DNA of 64,000 bases from Cryptomeria japonica. Taxonomy: Eukaryota; Streptophyta; Pinopsida; Cupressales; Cupressaceae. A program made the position numbers and the translations under genes. Below are positions 34,641 through 45,579 of the stretch, piece by piece (position 1 is the first letter of the stretch; the number at the start of each line of letters is the position of its first letter). The notes below the pieces were generated by a model. It worked only from the letters and a program-made list of their open reading frames with translations. It did not search any database and was not told where the DNA came from. Location of the stretch: the NCBI RefSeq assembly GCF_030272615.1, contig NC_081410.1, positions 118,675,140 through 118,739,139 on the forward strand, written 5' to 3'.

Positions 34641-35327
34641 AGTAAGAGATAAACCACAGACAACAATCAAAGAAAACAATCATGCCCCATCATAGCTTCT
34701 CTAGTCATGGACATCCTTGAGTTGCATAGAGTACATGATTAGCAATAAAATCAAAATATAAACACTGAATCTTGCATGTCATTCACATGTTCTAATGGTC
34801 ATTAACTGATATAATCATCTTAATGAATGATATTTGATAATCCTTTATAGCTTGCTAGTTGATTCTTCAGCTTCTAAGTTTGACGATTCAGTTGTTATGA
34901 AATGCCTTGATTTTCATTGCTTTGTTGCTTTTTATCTGTTTCAAAACCCTAGATGTTTTTGGATTTTCTAAGTTTTTTGAATGTTTTGGATTTTTCAAAG
35001 GTTCAAAAGATCACCTTAGCAAAAGGAATTAGGATTTTACCCCCAGTGGAAACAAAAATTATTATGGATATATGAATTGATCAAGATCCAAACCATAGCA
35101 GGATACAAATGCAGATTGATTGATGCTGATAAAATCTAAGATAGTGACTACGACAAGTATGTCAAAGATTGTTAACTATTGGTAAGTTGCATATTTCTTG
35201 CTAAATGGTTCAGAGCAATGGATGCGAGAGATGTTTTTGATAAGCTAGCGATAGATAGCAATGATAGATACGATAGGATGGAGTGGATAGGTGCACAAAG
35301 CGATCTCATAGATGGAGGAACTCACTT

Positions 35328-35366
35328 TTTAGATAGCGCCTGTTTACCAGGTTTTCACCATCTAAA
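35328..35366 (-). other. E3 conserved motif just after the pol stop
   Basis: The minus strand reads GATGGTGAAAACCTGG then TAAACAGGCGC. It is bracketed by a 7-bp inverted repeat (TTTAGAT 35328-35334 and ATCTAAA 35360-35366). E4 has the same motif at 60724-60750, inside a different inverted repeat. Confidence 0.6.
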
Positions 35367-35457
35367 GTTATTGCATTTTTTTGGATTTTATATGCTTTTT
35401 ATTGATTTTTTCAAGACTTTATATGCTTTTTATTGATTTTTTTCATGACTTTATATC

Positions 35458-36775
35458 TCAAGAATAGAATTTCTTGAGATGGATAGAGTTGATAGGTTCA
35501 TCAAACCAATCACCTTCAGGAGTAGATAAATTGTATGCTCTTGATCCATATGTTGCTACTATGACAAAAGGTCCTAGCCAATTTGGTTCAAATTTTCCCT
35601 TCTTTTCTTGGTCTTGCTGATTTCTTGGATTCTCCCTTAGAACTATATCTCCAATCTGGAAAATACACGGCTTGACTCTATGGTTATAGCTTCTTGCCAT
35701 TCTTTGTTGGTATACTTTCAAATGTTCTGTTGCATTTTGGCAACGTTCTTGAATTAGTTCTAGTTCTTGGAGTCGAGAAACTCGTTGTTCTTCTTCTGGT
35801 ATAAGACCATGCAAGGATACATGTAGAGAAGGTATCTCTATTTCTATAGGTAATATAGCTTCTGATCCATAGACCAAACAATATGGAGTTGCCCCTGTTG
35901 GAGTGTAGACACTAGTTCGGTATGCCCAAAGAGCAGGATTTAGTTGAATGTGTCAGTCTTTTCTAGTTTCATTTACTGTTTTCTTCAAGATTTTCAAGAT
36001 AGTTTTGTTTGATGCCTCAGCTTGACCATTTCCCTATGGATAATATGGAGTGGAGAACCTATGTTGGATATGAGATTGTTCACATAGTTCTTTCACATCT
36101 TGATTTTTGAATGGTCTTCCATTATCAGTGATAATGGTCATAGGAACGCCATAGCGATAGATTATATAATTCAAGATGAATGATGATATTTGTTTTCCTG
36201 TCACTGTTGTTAAAGGCACTGCTTCAATCCACTTAGTAAAATATTCAATAGCAATTAGAATGAACTTAAGGATTGATCTTTCCTACCAAATCAAGGCCCC
36301 ATTCTGAAAATGACCATGATCCTTTCATAGGATATAACTCTTGTGCTAGTGCATGGATTAGATTCCCATGGATCTGACACTGTTTACATTTTCTAGCATA
36401 GGTGAATGAATCTCTTTCCATAGTAGGCCAAAAGTAACCCATACGGATAAGTTTCTTAGCCAATGTTAAACCACTTGAGTGTGTACCGCAAATACCCGCA
36501 TGAATGCCATTAAGAACTCTCTCAAATTCATCTTTTTCAAGACATCTCAACAATGTACCATCTAGACCACGCCTATATAGGATATCAGCAATAATGGTAT
36601 AGCGAGAGGACTGACGGATAAAGTTTCTTTGTTGATTATGAGATAATTCCATAGGAAGCATATGATCTTTCAAATATTGGTAGGTTTGACCGTATAAGGA
36701 TTCACTGGTTCTTGATATATGGAAAATTCGATAGATATGCTGGGATTGGAAGGTAGCGGTTAAGATATCTTCCAC
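35458..36775 (-). pseudogene. E3 integrase
   Basis: Minus-strand pieces: 36775-36266 (GICGTHSSGLTLAKKL, then a Cys pair in RKCKQCQIHGN, the HHCC zinc region, then WGLDLVGKI with the first catalytic Asp), 36219-36034 (RYGVPMTIITDNG with the second Asp), and 35877-35458 (GSEAILPIEIEIPS, NPRNQQDQEKKGKFEPNWLG, PINSIHLKKFYS). The last is the GPY/F-type C-terminal module. A frameshift separates the first two pieces. There is no chromodomain before the TAA/TAG end, as expected for Tat elements. The order and length match E4. Confidence 0.9.
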
Positions 36776-37806
36776 GAGAAATTTGTAATGCTTTTAATTC
36801 TCTTTATTTTGTAAGAGAGATGCTATTGTAGCCATCGCATCTCCTGCTTTATTCTCATTTCTGGGAATCTGGGTGAATGTGATTTCTTTAAAGTGTCTTT
36901 TAAATTCCTTTATCAGCTATTTGTATGGCATAAGCTTATCATCCTTTGTTTGATATTCATTATTTATTTGATTTATGACAAGTTGTGAATCACCATAGAC
37001 ATGTAGTTCTTTAATATTCCATTCAATGGCCATTTTAAGCCCTATAGCTAATGCTTCATACTCTGCAGTATTATTGGTGCATGGAAATTGTAGTCTATAC
37101 GATTTCAGAATTATGTGTCCTTGAGGTGTGATGAAAAAATTCCTGCACCTGATCCTTATTGAGTATAAGAACCATCAAAGTACAATTCCCAAAAGTTTGT
37201 ACTTATTGTCAAGATATTTGCATCAGGAAATTCGATGTGCAAAGGCATGTTATTATGTAGAGGTGCATCAACAAATTGATCAGTAATAACTTATCCCTAG
37301 ATAGCTTTCCGGTCAACATATTCTATGTTAAATTCACTCAGTATCATAACCCATTTGGCTAGTCTCCCTGTCAATGTTGACTTGCTCAATAGATATTTGA
37401 GAGGATCTATCTTTTCTATTAGTTTTATAGAATGAATCAACATATAATGTCGTAGCTTCTGGGTTGCAAATACAACTGCTAGACATATCTTTTCAATTGA
37501 GGAATAATTTAACTCATAGCCAACAAGCATTCTGCTGATATAATAAACTGCTCTTTCTTTTCCTTCATCATCATGTTGAGCTAGGAGAGCGCCTAATGAT
37601 ACATTTGTTGCTGAGACATAGAGTAACGATGGTTTCCCCTTGGTTGGTGATATCAGTACTGGAGGACTCATAAGATATTCTTTTGTTTGTAAGAAAGCTT
37701 CTTCACATTTTGTATCCCATTTGAATGGAACATTTTTATGTAGAAGATGGGTAAATGGAAGACATCTATCAGCCAATTGAGAAACAAATCTCCTGATTGA
37801 TTGCAA
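36776..37806 (-). pseudogene. E3 RNase H and second (archaeal-type) RNase H
   Basis: 37806-37297 holds the connection and first RNase H (SIRRFVSQLADRCLPF, GKPSLLYVSATNVSLGALL, IEKICLAVVFATQKLRHYM, LAKWVMILSEFNIEYVDRKA). To its left, in a broken frame from about 37280 to 36800, lie pieces matching a second RNase H (YFDGSYT, SYRLQFPCTNN.AEYEAL, YGDSQLVINQ, GDAMATIASLL), clearly seen by comparison with E4. Tandem RNase H domains mark the Tat lineage of plant gypsy elements. Confidence 0.85.
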
Positions 37807-37821
37807 CCTTCCTTGTAAAGA

Positions 37822-38778
37822 TCACAATTGACTTATGTTCTTGTGTGACTCCATCTCCGTGATAGCTTTAACTTTTCCAGGATCTACTTCGATGCCATGA
37901 GCTGATATAATGTATCCAAGGAGCTTTCCAGAGGTTACTCGAAATGCACATTTCTTTGGATTTAATCTCAATTGATATATTTCCATCCTGTCAAAAATCT
38001 TGCTTAAAATGTTCAAATGTTCTTTTCTTGTGTGAGATTTTGTAAGTATGTCATCGACATAATCTTCCATGAATGTATGCATCATGTCATGAAAAATTGT
38101 CATCATAGCCCTTTGATAAGTCGCTCCTGCATTCTTAATCCCAAATGGCATAACATTCCCGCAGTATGTTCCCCATGCATAGGTGAAAGTTGTATTCTCT
38201 TGATCTTGAGGTGCGATTCTTATTTGATTATATCTTGAGAAGCCATCCATTAATGAAAACATCTCGTGGCCCACTGATAAGTCCACTATGATATCAATGT
38301 TTGGTAACGGGAAATCATCTTTTGGAAATGCTTTATTTAGATCTCTGAAATCTATGCAGACTCTTATGCTCTTATCTAGTTTTGATACTTTTAGGATACT
38401 TGAGACCCATTCTGGATAAGCAACTGGTCTTATGAAACCCACTTCTAATAGTTTCTTGAGCTTGGTTTTGACAAGGAGAGCAATATGCGGATGCATCTTT
38501 CTTAGCTTCTGCTTAACAGGTTTTGCTTTTAAATCCACATTAAGATGATGCATGATAAGGTCTGGGTTAAGTCCTGGCATATCTGCATAAGACCAAGCAA
38601 AATTTATTTGTCTTTGCTTAAAGAATTCCATGTACTCTTTCCTCTCTCTTTCTAATAATGAGGCAGCGAAATGAAGTATTTTAGGATCTTTTGATGTATC
38701 AATGTTTACTGCTTCTATTAGTTCTATCAGGATAGCATATCTCTCTTGAAAATATGCAGGAAAATTCAAACTTTCCAT
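37822..38778 (-). pseudogene. E3 reverse transcriptase
   Basis: 318-residue open frame with QINFAWSYADMPGLNPDL, RKMHPHIALLVKTKLKKLLE, VGFIRPVAYPEWVSSI, IRVCIDFRDLNKAFPKDDFP, LMDGFSRYNQI, FTYAWGTY, MPFGIKNAGATYQRAM and YVDD. It stops at 37822, where a frameshift or stop precedes SLQGRLQSIRRF. All seven RT blocks are present and the catalytic YVDD is intact. Confidence 0.95.
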
Positions 38779-40450
38779 CTTCTAGTGCCTCTAGGAGGTT
38801 TTCATCATCAGATACACCCTTTGTTTTCTCTTTTGATTGATCTAATGTTGCCATGAAATGGTTTTCAACAATAGGTCTCTTTCCTTGTTTTATTTTGCTT
38901 TTGTGACTGGAAAGTCTGGCATTCTCCTGATAATGAGAAACATCACTTGATTCTGCAATGGAGGATATCTTAGGATGGATGGGTTCAACAATGTTAAGGT
39001 ATACAGCTAAGTCATGATCATTGGAAAAGACATTTAGTTCGGGGTTGTCTAAATTATCCCAATCAATTAGTTTTGGATGCAAAAGGGGTAAATCATAATC
39101 ACTGTCATCATTAGGTGTTTCAATGTTCATGACATAATGATCATAGCCTGGCGTAGAATAAATATTGTCATAGATTAAATATTTGTGAGAATTATCTTTC
39201 TCAAGCGTTTCTGAATTAGTCTTAACAAGATTAATATTAGCATTTGGTAGTTCACACTCAAGTGGTCCTTCAACTGACGTTTGTCCCTTAAACGAATGGA
39301 TTATATCCATGCACACATCTTTGTTACTGAAATTTCCTTCTTGATTGACCTCATTTGCATTTTGGGGTTGACATATTTGTGCACATGATGAAGTAGATTC
39401 TTTTAATAGATTTTGTCTCTTTTCAAACTCAACTTCTTTTGGACTAATAGTTAGTCCAACTTGACTATCCCTTAGCTCTTCCATGGTTCTTCCATATCTG
39501 ATCCATGTTTGCGCTTCCCGTGGTATTGCTTCTCTATCTTTGTCATTTCATTTCCTTTTTGCATACGCCTCTTTTCTCTAGATTCTGAGTTTTTCTTGCC
39601 TTCTTTCTAACTTCATCTTTTGTTCTGCTATAGAAAAGTCTTCTTTCGTGATAGCTACTTGATCTTCATTATGTTCTTTACTTGATGTAGTGGATAAGAC
39701 ATCTAGACTCCATTCATACTCATTGGAGTCTATTTCTGAATCTTGATCCAAGATTACTCCACTATACCATACTGGAATGTCATATGGTGCAAAGAGTTCC
39801 CTGATTTCTGCCATCTCTATTTTTACTGCTTCTGGAATATCTTGTGAAGATTTTGCCTTTGTTTGTATTTTCAGAACTTGTTGACAAGATTTTTCTTCAC
39901 CTTGGATGATGATCTCCTTCTCTTTCTTTTCATGTTCTTCTTGCTTCTTTTGTTTATTAGTTACCGTTTCGGCTGCTTGATGTAGCTTTTCTTGCCAATT
40001 TTCTTCTTTAGAAACAAATTTCTTTCTCCATTTTTGTTGTTGATGATTATGTTGCTTTTGATTACACTTCAGATATCCTAGCCCAGATTTATCTTCTGTG
40101 GATTGTGAGTGTGGACAAATAGGTTCTGAAATACCTTGATGTTGCTTACCAATTGGTCCTTTTCCTTCATATCCCATCTTTTGCATGATTTCATATCCTT
40201 TGCCATATTGTTTTATGGGAATATTGACTTCTGTTGCTATTGTTGTAGTTTTATCTTCATCTTTGTATAACCAACCAAGAATGTCTTTGTCTTCATTTTC
40301 CTCTTCAAGAGTTCCAGCACTAACAAAGGTTCCTTTAAACATATGTTTTGATTTTCCTGATGTCTTTGATTGAATATCTGTAGGTTTCCCATATGACTTA
40401 GGGGAAAGTGGGAAAATTTTGCAAAGAATACTTTCCCATTCCTTCATCAT
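38699..40450 (-). pseudogene. E3 G-patch domain and linker between protease and RT
   Basis: 40450-39578 opens one frame away from the protease and carries YGKGYEIMQKMGYEGKGPIG and GLGYLKCNQ, a G-patch motif, then EIRELFAPYDIPVWYSGV and DQDSEIDSNEYEW. 39484-38699 continues with an acidic linker (ELPNANINLVKT, NDDSDYDLPLLHPKLIDWDN). E4 repeats the same order in different frames. A G-patch after the protease is known from betaretroviruses; here it sits in the same relative place. Confidence 0.7.
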
Positions 40451-41036
40451 TTAACTTGAGCTTTTCTTCAAAAGTTTCCCATAACTTTGCTTGAATTTCT
40501 TTGGTAGGATATATTGATTCTCTGTTATGTGGAACTCTTGTATCTTGTGTTGGCTTCAAGTTATTGCAATATTGACTGGAATCTGCAATTATAGTGATTT
40601 CTTTTCCTTCATGAGGAAATTTTACACATTGATGATATGTAGAAGGAACTACTTGCATCTTGTGAATCCATGGTCTTCCTAGAAGAATATTGTGGGAGAG
40701 GTTCAAATCTAAAACTTGACACAATGTATCCTTTTCCACAGGTCCTATCTTTATTGGTAGCACAACAGTCCCTTTAGAAGAACGTTCTACTTCATCATAA
40801 GCCTTAATGGTTATTTTCTTTTTCGGGTCTACTGCATTCTCTGAATATCCCAAAGCTTTTATCAAACTTAATGCACAAATGTTTAATCCAACTCCTCCAT
40901 CTATGAGCACACATTTGACACGAGTTTTATTTATGGAGACTTCAACATGTAAGGGAGCATTGTGAGGATGTTGCAAGGATGCGTCATCATTTTCAGAAAA
41001 TGATAAGCAATGAGAAGCTATGAGGTGTCCTACCAT
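40398..41036 (-). pseudogene. E3 aspartic protease
   Basis: 212-residue frame with the catalytic loop VLIDGGVGLNICALSLIKAL, the flap region KKKITIKAYDEVERSSKG, LLGRPWIHKMQVVPSTYHQC and KFPHEGKEITII. The active-site triplet is Asp-Gly-Gly rather than Asp-Ser/Thr-Gly; E4 has Asp-Asn-Gly. The frame ends at 40398, while the homologous sequence goes on one frame over at 40450, so a single-base indel lies near 40400-40440. Confidence 0.85.
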
Positions 41037-41045
41037 ATTTTGGAA

Positions 41046-42894
41046 CTAATCTATATCCAAAGCTTTTGAAACTGTTGTTTCCACTAAAGCTTTCTCCAAA
41101 ATGTCCTTATGCATAGGTGAAATCTTGAGAAGTTCTAGAATTGATATTTGAGTGGGTATTCGTTGTAATTGCTCGACTAAATTGTATTGTTGTGGATTAG
41201 GTGTTGGATCTTTTGCTACACCTAGAAAGGTAACCTTTGCTTTGCTTCTCGTGATAACATTGATTGGTTCTGAAGATGAATTTTCATTAACAATATTCAC
41301 ATTCACTACATCATCGTATGTATAAGTGTAATTCACCTTGGTTTTTCCTTTGTCATTTTTTAGTTGGGACGATTTGCCTTTGTCATAACTTGGGAGTGGA
41401 GTCTTGAAAGCCAAGTGTGATTCATTCGTTCTATGCCTATCCACTGTAATGGTTCCATTATTGATTAGATCTTGGATAAGGTGTTTCAATCTCTGACAAT
41501 AATTTGCTAGGTGCCCTTTATTTCGATGATAGTTGCAAAAATGATTTTCATTCCACCAATTGGGCTTGACTGATGGTTCATAATTTCTTGTTTCTGGCAA
41601 AACAATCAATTTATTAGCAAGTAAAGTTTTTAGAGCTGATTCGAAAGATTCTCCAATGTTTGTGAATTTTCTTCAAGGATTGGAGAAAAAGGACTTAGCT
41701 TTGTTGCTTTTTGGATTGTTATTGCTTGGGTTTTGACTTGATAGATTGGAAATTGGTTGTTGTTGTTTTGTATTACTATTATCGTCATTCCCTTCATTGC
41801 TGACATTCCTATTCTTTGACCAGAACTTGGGTTTGTCATTGTTGTTGTTGTTGTTGTATGAATTATTGTAAAGTTTTAGTTCTCCTTTCTTTACCATTGC
41901 GTTCTCTATTTTTAGTCCATTCTCGATCATTTTGGCAAAAGAGGGAGGACATTGCATCCTCAGTCGATAACTCATTTCACTGATAAGATTATCAATGAAT
42001 ATGTCCATTTTTTCTTGATCAAGTACATCTCAGGGATACCTATTAAACATGCATTTCCATCATTGTAAGAAAATCATAAAGGATTCACGATTCTTTTGTT
42101 TAACATTGCAAAGATCTAGCATTGTTATTTCATTCCTTATATTGTAGGAATATTGTGAAATAAACCTATTCACAAGTTCTTCAAAGGATTTGATTCCGGA
42201 AGGTAATCTTGAAAACCACTCCATTGGTTGTCCATTTAAACTCCTAGGAAAAAGACACATAAGGTAAGTTTCATCGTGATCAAATTCCATGCTCATAGTA
42301 CAAAACTCCCTAATGTGATCTTGAGGATCAAATCTTCCATCATATTTGTCATATTTAGGAATCTCGCAATGTTGCGGAAATGGTATCATATTCAGATTTT
42401 TATCAAAAGGATATGGGCATATATCTTCTAATGAATATTTCTTGGAGCTTGTCTCATTTTGCATGTCTTGTATTTGTTGTTGAAGAGTTTGTATTTGTTG
42501 AGTAAGGTTTGATATGGGATTATCTACATAGTTTCTTCTTGTTTCTTCATGAGTCTTTTTGTCACTATGCTCTTTTCTTTTATCATCCCTTTCTTTCCTT
42601 GTTTCTCCGTTACTTTCTTTGTTTATGTCCTCATTATTTGGATCATCTGTGTTTTGGGTGTTACTTGTCTCTGCATCTTGTTTCAAGCTTTCCATGTTAA
42701 AGTCTTGTGGTAGTTTAGCTCCAAATTTTGCCAACATCAAGAGATTTTTTTTTGTTTTGTTTTGCCAATAATTTTTTCATTAGCCTATCAAATTTGAAAT
42801 CTTGCTCAAGGTCTCTAATGGTGCTATTGACCACTTCTTCATCAACAATGGTAAATCTAAAAGTGTGGAATACAGGAGTATCTTCTTCCTCCAT
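41046..42894 (-). pseudogene. E3 gag
   Basis: Gag starts at about 42894 (MEEEDTPVFH), shifts frame near 42740 and continues 42740-42060 with FGAKLPQDFNMESLKQ, ICPYPFDKNLNMIPFP, KYDKYDGRFDPQDHIREF and LFPRSLNGQPMEWFSRLPSG, the capsid-like gag core. 42008-41673 follows the core and 41609-41046 carries the knuckle FCNYHRNKGHLANYC (C-x2-H-x4-H-x4-C, a CHHC variant). Stops near 42009, 41670 and 41043 interrupt it. E4 gag aligns throughout. Confidence 0.9.
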
Positions 42895-42993
42895 TTTTTG
42901 TTGTTTTCTAAGTTGCTAGTGTTGGGCTCTAGTCCAAACTGGCATGCGATTATTTCAATGTTGTTGAAATTCCCAAAGGATAAAGTCAATAGG

Positions 42994-43912
42994 TGATTAT
43001 ATTTGCTATTACTATTTGCTATTTGCTTCAAAGACTCACGAATGCATATGATCAATTTTGAAGACTAACTCTCTCAACTGAAGCTCTTGATTTTATAGAC
43101 TTTGAGAGGATAAGATGATGTGATTCAAATCAACAGTCATGATCAGATCTATAGATTTGAATGGCTATGAGCAAAGGTGAAGGTTGAGAGAAAGGGGGAA
43201 GGAGAAGACAAGTGTCACTCATCTCAACTTGACCTTTGTTGCTGACTAAGGGAATATAGGGATGGTTGGAGGAAATTTAGGCATGAGAGGACAAGTGGAC
43301 TCAAGTCCTTCCTAAGATGTAGGGGGTGTTGGAGAGAATATAGGAAATGGTTATGAAATATGTGTACGTACACACTTTTCATTAAGTTTGGAAGTTGGAG
43401 ATAAATGATAAATTAATATTTAAGAAATATTAATTTCCTTAGCCACATGTTTGATGAGTTGGCAAAGGGAAGATGAAGTGGAAATGAAAGGGTGAGTTGG
43501 ATAAGGGATTAAATAATTTAGGAATTATTTAATATTTGAGACTATAGGATAGGAGAATAACTATTAAATATTGGATATTTAATTGTTTGGAGGAGATAAT
43601 TAAATATTAGATATTTAATTATCTTGGTTAGAGGAATAATTAAATATTAGATATTTAATTAATTAGAAGAATAGGATAATTAAATATTAGATATTTAATT
43701 AATTAAAGGAATAGGATAATTAAATATTAGATATTTAATTAATTAGAGGAATAAAATAGATGAATTAATTAATAAAATATTAATTAATAGAAAGACATGA
43801 AAATGAATTAAATAAATTAATCTTTTCAAATTAACTATTTAATAGAAGAATAATTATTAAATAAATATAAAATATTTATTTAATTGCTCATAGCCAATTT
43901 TAGGAGTATACA
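42994..43912 (-). repeat. E3 5' LTR, inner end deleted
   Basis: It aligns with the left LTR from 23829 to 24610 and 30364 to 30416. The inner 314 bp (23515-23828 in the left copy), the primer-binding site and the long leader are missing; only about 100 bp separate it from the gag start. It has two more copies than the left LTR of an AT-rich unit of about 35 bp (TAAATATTAGATATTTAATT core, 43597-43752). Confidence 0.85.
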
Positions 43913-43983
43913 CATTATGTGAAGAAAAGAGTCTGAGTGGAGCAACAATTGAAGAGAAGAGAAGCAAAGCAAGAGTTCACATC

Positions 43984-44641
43984 ATGGAATCCAAAATGAT
44001 CGTCGAAGAATCGAGCAACGGAAATTTTCAGACTTTGGAAAAGCTACGGTTAGATGAATTCAATCATGAAAAGATCAGTAAAATTGAGAGCAGTTTAAGT
44101 GAAGCAGATTTACAAAAGGTTAAAGAGTTGGGACAAAAAGGATTAGATTTATGGAGTGAATTCCCATGGTTTGATAATGAAGATGCAATCAAATTAATCA
44201 TAAGTAGAGTGCAGAACGACTGTATCATACTAGATAAACCCTATCCAATTACAAAAGACATCATTTCAGTTGTTAATTGGTCTATGTGGCAAAGGGGATG
44301 TATCAATTAAGAAGACTGTAAAGAATAAGGAAGTTGAATCCCTAACCGGAGTAATGGGAGATCATAAAGTGCTATTGATTGACAAAATCATCAATCTCGT
44401 GGTAGGATATGTTTTGTACAATATCTCTTATAAAATTTACTTCAAAAATAGGGAAGGTTCTACCTCAACTATCGTTGTATATGTTGTGCATAAGCTTACT
44501 ATGGAAGATGCAATTTTTGATTTGAGTGAATTGTTGAAAAATCAGTTGTTAGAAAACATCAAAATGACAAAGGATCAAGGTTACCCCTTCCAATTTGGAT
44601 CATTGCTTGTATGCTTATCAATATATTTTCTGGGATTTTGT
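43984..44641 (+). pseudogene. E2 ORF of unknown function
   Basis: 43984-44310 (108 residues: LQKVKELGQKGLDLWSEFPW, DCIILDKPYPITKDIISVVN) and, one frame over, 44270-44641 (LCGKGDVSIKKTVKNKEVES, LTGVMGDHKVLLIDKI, LSELLKNQLLENIKM, YPFQFGSLLVCLSIYF) form one broken coding sequence. The texture (regular KK/E spacing, few stops) looks like real protein, but it is neither integrase nor RT. It may be a gag-like or captured domain of this gag-only family. The reading is cut at 44641 by the TRIM-like insertion. Confidence 0.5.
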
Positions 44642-45010
44642 TGCAAGGTGTGCACCCTTGGTCTTCTAATGTTGTGTACTATAGCGCTCGGTTTTGTGAC
44701 ATGGCTTAACCACCTCCTATGGATTCTATAAGTCTAGTGGTTGTATTGGGCATTAACAGGTCAATATTTTGGTGCAACGACAACCACACTTGTAACAAGT
44801 GGTATTTGAGCTTGGTTGCAAGTTCAAACCCCTCGCTTGCACTAGGGGGGATCGTTGCAAGGTGTGTACCTTGGTCTCCTTGTGTTGTGCAGTGCAACGC
44901 TTGGGTTTGTGACATGGTTTAACCACCTCCTGTGGATTCTATAAGTCTAGTGGTTGTATCGGGCATTAACAGGTCGATCTTTTGGTGCAACGACAACCAC
45001 ACTTGTAACA
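44642..45010 (+). mobile_element. TRIM-like miniature LTR element
   Basis: Two direct repeats, 44642-44797 (156 bp) and 44856-45010 (155 bp), both start TGCAAGGTGTG and end CTTGTAACA. They differ at a modest number of sites. Two bases after the first repeat is TGGTATTTGAGC (44800-44811), two changes from the initiator-Met primer site. Before the second repeat is ACTAGGGGGGATCG, a polypurine-like tract. The internal part is only 58 bp and has no coding capacity. TTTGT occurs before the first repeat (44637-44641) and at 45015-45019, four bases after the second, possibly an eroded target duplication. The structure fits the TRIM/SMART class. Confidence 0.65.
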
Positions 45011-45159
45011 AATCTTTGTCGATGAAGGAAAATATGTTGTGGGATTCTCAAGTCCCGGTTGCAAGTCAGATATTTTGATATCTAAATGGTTTGAAAAAAT
45101 GAGTTGAAGCCTGTGAAGATTATTCTAGGACATTTTAGGAGGTTTGGTGTATCAACCCG

Positions 45160-45579
45160 GTGTCACCTGCTACCAGTTTTTTTATGGAGAGTTTGTCCTC
45201 TGAAATGAGGAAGCTAAAGGAGACCATGTTTTATGCTTCTCTAGAACTTGAGAAGAAGAAGAAAGAACTAAAACAGGAAGATGTAATTGAGTTAGATGAT
45301 CCAAAGTCTCATGTAGTAGAAGAAGAGTTGGAGGTTGTAGAGGAAGAAAAAGATCATTCAATGGCAAAAGTAGATGATGTGCAGAATATGATGGAAAAAT
45401 ATAATGATGCACAAAGGACTTTATCAAAATGTATAAGTGAAATGAAGGACTGTATCAATAATGCCAACAAATTATATAGGTATTGTCTACAATGGCCGAC
45501 AACTATGGTGAATTTCAAAGCAAAAGTTGAATCTATTGAAGAGGAGTTGAGTTCTATTGGTAAGACATTTGATTTTTGA
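45160..45579 (+). CDS. E2 coiled-coil ORF, function unknown
   Basis: 139-residue open frame with heptad-like Leu/Glu/Lys spacing: SEMRKLKETMFYASLELEKK, an acidic stretch (VVEEELEVVEEEKD) and LSKCISEMKDCINNANKLY. There is no transmembrane segment and no known catalytic motif. It lies between the TRIM-like insertion and the E2 polypurine tract. It may be a structural protein of the element; the same frame with stops reads for some distance upstream. Confidence 0.45.
   Translation: MSPATSFFMESLSSEMRKLKETMFYASLELEKKKKELKQEDVIELDDPKSHVVEEELEVVEEEKDHSMAKVDDVQNMMEKYNDAQRTLSKCISEMKDCINNANKLYRYCLQWPTTMVNFKAKVESIEEELSSIGKTFDF

Larger units (their letters stand above)
23515..43912 (-). mobile_element. 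E3: Tat-type Ty3/gypsy retrotransposon inserted in E2
   Basis: The element reads on the minus strand. The 3' LTR is on the left (23515-24610 plus 30364-30416, split by a LINE) and the 5' LTR on the right (42994-43912). The shared flank CATTATG at 23510-23516 and 43913-43919 contains the target duplication (CATTA with ends 23515/43912, or TTATG two bases on; the two choices cannot be separated). Internal order from the right: gag with a CHHC knuckle, protease, G-patch, RT with YVDD, RNase H, a second archaeal-type RNase H, integrase without chromodomain, conserved 3' elements, then an antisense ORF with a plant mobile domain. Dual RNase H places it in the Tat lineage. Several frameshifts and a missing primer-binding site make it inactive. 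Confidence 0.9.

Noticed and set aside
42509-42996. Plus-strand ORFs of 63-70 residues opposite E3 gag
   Set aside because: Shadow frames with Phe/Leu/Ser-rich composition, complementary to the charged gag frame.
44812-44846. tRNA gene or tRNA-derived SINE (GTTCAAACC box-B-like sequence)
   Set aside because: No matching box A at the right distance and no cloverleaf; the sequence is the short interior of the TRIM-like element.
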